Source of the DNA: Patiria miniata | Lineage: Eukaryota; Echinodermata; Asteroidea; Valvatida; Asterinidae | DNA length: 64,000 nucleotides | Assembly (NCBI RefSeq): GCF_015706575.1 | Contig: NW_024037074.1 | Span: 31,981,334 to 32,045,333, forward strand | Direction: 5' to 3' | Translations under genes and position numbers: made by a program | Notes under the pieces: model-generated | Seen by the model: only the letters and a program-made list of their open reading frames with translations | What the model was told of the DNA's origin: nothing | Database searches by the model: none | In this document: one piece after another, positions 11,121 through 64,000 of the stretch | Position numbering within the stretch: position 1 is the stretch's first letter | How the letters are laid out: each line of letters begins with the position of its first letter

Positions 11121-11606
11121 CAGCTTTAGTACACTTGCAAGTTTCCTAGCACAACCATGTTTACGTTTAAGTCAGCCACATCAAGTCTATTTATTTTTGC
11201 ATATTATTGTCCTTGTTAGGGTCATTCTTCTGGGATCAATATCTGAATTTAAAGTGAGATGTTTAAGTGATGGGCTAATAAAGGCAATAGAGTACCGAAA
11301 TGAATACATCACAGGCACAATGTGTGTGTAAAACACGTTATTGCATGATTAAGCCCGTGAAGCAACACGCGCGCGTACTCCATTCCTTTGCACTACACTT
11401 TCTGGTTCTAAATGACGTCACACCTCGGTACTCTATATCTCTAGGAATTGAAAAAAAAGAGAACTGGACATTCTACAGCTACAATCTTTAGACTGCCATG
11501 TGTATAGACAGTAAAGTGCATAGCAGAATGAGTGCATGACACTGTCTTGTCAAGGACACTGTAGTAATAGTAATGTAAATGTACTACATGTAGGTTTTGA
11601 AAGCAC

Positions 11607-11616
11607 TTTATTTATT
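11607..11616 (-). other. Possible polyadenylation signal for HERC1
   Basis: The plus strand reads TTTATTTATT, giving two overlapping AATAAA hexamers on the minus strand, 1.2 kb after the HERC1 stop. I see no closer canonical hexamer between 11617 and 12844. It would imply a 3' UTR of about 1.2 kb containing repeats, which is plausible but unproven. Confidence 0.2.
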
Positions 11617-11799
11617 TAGTTTTAGGCTTTTTTTTTTTTTTGGTTGCTTTTTTTTTTCAAGCTTGGATTGTACAGACAAGGTGGGTACTGCTTTGCTTGT
11701 CTGTGTCCTCATATACATTGGTGCCCTCCATCATTTGCCTTTGTGCCCTTCCCCATTCCTTGCTGCTCCTTGGTACAAAAAGTTGAGGCGGTGCGGCAA

Positions 11800-12090
11800 T
11801 AGAGGGCACTGTTTACTAATTACATATTCCCGGGCAGTTCCACTGTGTCAGACGAACATTCTGGACAATTCAACAGTGTGCATAACAAAACTGATCCAAT
11901 GCACAATTTCTGAGCAAAAACTGGACAGGCAATGACAGACATTGAGCATTCATGAATTCTGCACTGCTTGTGTGCTGTAATTTCAATTGTAACAGCTGAA
12001 AACTGATGACATATTTCCGGGCAGTTCCACTGTGTCAGACAAACATTCTGGACAATTCAACAGTGTGCATAATATAAAGCTATAATCATA
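11800..12090. repeat. Repeated GGGCAGTTCCACTGTGTCAG segment
   Basis: CCGGGCAGTTCCACTGTGTC followed by an ACATTCTGGACAATTCAACAG block occurs at about 11829 and 12015 and again, diverged, at 47403. About 70-90 bases are shared each time. Confidence 0.75.
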
Positions 12091-12250
12091 AAGTGGATTC
12101 TAATTCTGATAAAACGTATCAGTTAGTTATTACACTGATTTGAAAAAAAAAAATTATTCATCCAACTGTTATTCATGTAGTAGACACCATGGTGTCTGAC
12201 CGTCTGACGTACTCAGACACATTGAATTTTTTTGGTACTTATTCATCAAG

Positions 12251-12475
12251 TCATGGGTTAATCTCTACAGAATACACTCAGGTGTTGGCCGTATCAAGCA
12301 TTTCCTGTACAAAATAGGAGCTGAGCCATCCGACACCTGTGAGTGCAGCGAAGCACAAACCATCGAGCAATTCGTCTTAAACTGCAACATCTACCAGGCT
12401 CCCCATGGTTTCGAAGGCATCATACATCTAGATGATGACACGGCAGACTGGCTGTCTTCCAGTTTGCTCGTTTAA
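12251..12475 (+). pseudogene. Relic of a non-LTR retrotransposon reverse transcriptase C-terminus
   Basis: The plus strand reads open to a TAA at 12473, with RIHSGVGRIKHFLYKIGAEP, then SDTCECSEAQTIEQFVLNC. The C-x-C, then 8 residues, then Q/H, then C pattern after a (S/T)GxGR start is the usual C-terminal zinc-knuckle tail of many invertebrate non-LTR retrotransposon ORF2 proteins. Only this tail is left; no catalytic YADD region is nearby. It is on the opposite strand to HERC1, just past its 3' end. Confidence 0.65.
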
Positions 12476-12675
12476 AGCACCAATATTGAACAAGTTGGCC
12501 ACCACACGCACGAACGAACGAATTACTTTTTTAGTTACAAGTAAGAGCTACACCGTTGAACATTGTTTTGGTATTGGGGTTTATATATTCCAGGGAATCG
12601 CACTTTTACATTTCAGCATGGTTATTATAAAGCACTTTATGAAAAATTGATACTGCTTTCACATATCTCTTTTAA

Positions 12676-12808
12676 CGCTTCAGTCACTGTACCGCCCATA
12701 TACCGCCCTTCCCATTACTCACTGTAGCGCCCAAAACTGCCCGAGCACTTATGGGTTCTTCAGTGAATAAACACAATGTAATACAATGTAGTACAGGTGA
12801 TAATGGGT
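12676..12808 (+). repeat. Dispersed element E (TACTCCCTGTACCGCCC .. AATGTAATACAATG)
   Basis: The element has a CCGCCC-rich head, GGTTTTATTGATT-like middle and a tail AACACAATGTAATACAATGT plus AGTACAGG and GGGTTAA. Other copies are at 14290-14450, 38568-38650 (head only), 52398-52520, 55775-55865 and 58915-59045, all on the plus strand. The head gives the unit of the large minisatellite at 31045. Confidence 0.75.
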
Positions 12809-12844
12809 TAAAGCTGCTCGTTGTTTCTTCAAGGTTCTTGTCTC

Positions 12845-63873
<51,029 letters not shown>

Positions 63874-64000
63874 CTGAAGAAGAAGCAAAACAATTGCTGT
63901 TGATGGTATATGGGATGATTTGGTATAAAAAGGTTGTATCACAATTAACAATTGTTGACTGCTGTGATGTCGGATATGGGTTTTTTAAACACCCAAGGGG

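Overview
This is animal genomic DNA. It is AT-rich, with short exons separated by introns of a few hundred bases to about 2 kb, and it is crowded with short interspersed repeats, foldback elements and minisatellites. The main gene is a HERC1 orthologue whose protein is close to the vertebrate one across its C-terminal half, while the repeat families are not vertebrate ones I know. I infer an invertebrate deuterostome, with an echinoderm as the first guess; the species is not fixed by anything I can see.

From 63873 down to 12845 on the minus strand lies the 3' three quarters of the giant E3 ubiquitin ligase gene HERC1. I could chain 51 coding exons. All joins keep phase, the total is 10,923 coding bases (3,640 residues plus stop), and the domain order matches HERC1: SPRY, charged linker, UBA-like, CDLCG zinc-knuckle segment, WD40 propeller, RLD2 (RCC1-like) propeller, HECT. 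The first RCC1-like domain and roughly 1,200 N-terminal residues lie beyond 64000. One intron has a GC donor (59048-59049). All other joins are GT-AG.

Downstream of HERC1, also on the minus strand, is one intronless gene (6405-8474). It encodes a 689-residue type I membrane receptor with three Ig-like domains, one transmembrane helix and a 250-residue tail full of tyrosine motifs (ITIM/ITSM-like, YxxM, and three YAxP motifs exactly 30 residues apart). I do not recognise it as a named family.

The rest is non-coding and repeat-rich. From 1 to 6016 there are palindromic GC-rich units, a roughly 420-bp tandem repeat interrupted by a 224-bp satellite, and a 235-bp duplication. From 8475 to 12844 there are dispersed repeats, microsatellites and a relic of a retrotransposon reverse transcriptase C-terminus. 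The HERC1 introns hold tRNA-derived SINE copies, a Harbinger-type MITE with TTA target duplications, several foldback elements, and a 1.45-kb minisatellite with a 168-bp higher-order period.

The most unusual pattern is that three HERC1 exon-intron junctions (exons 6, 17 and 20) have been tandemly copied into the adjoining intron. The copy at exon 20 offers an in-frame alternative acceptor that would add 36 residues and a second CDLCG knuckle.
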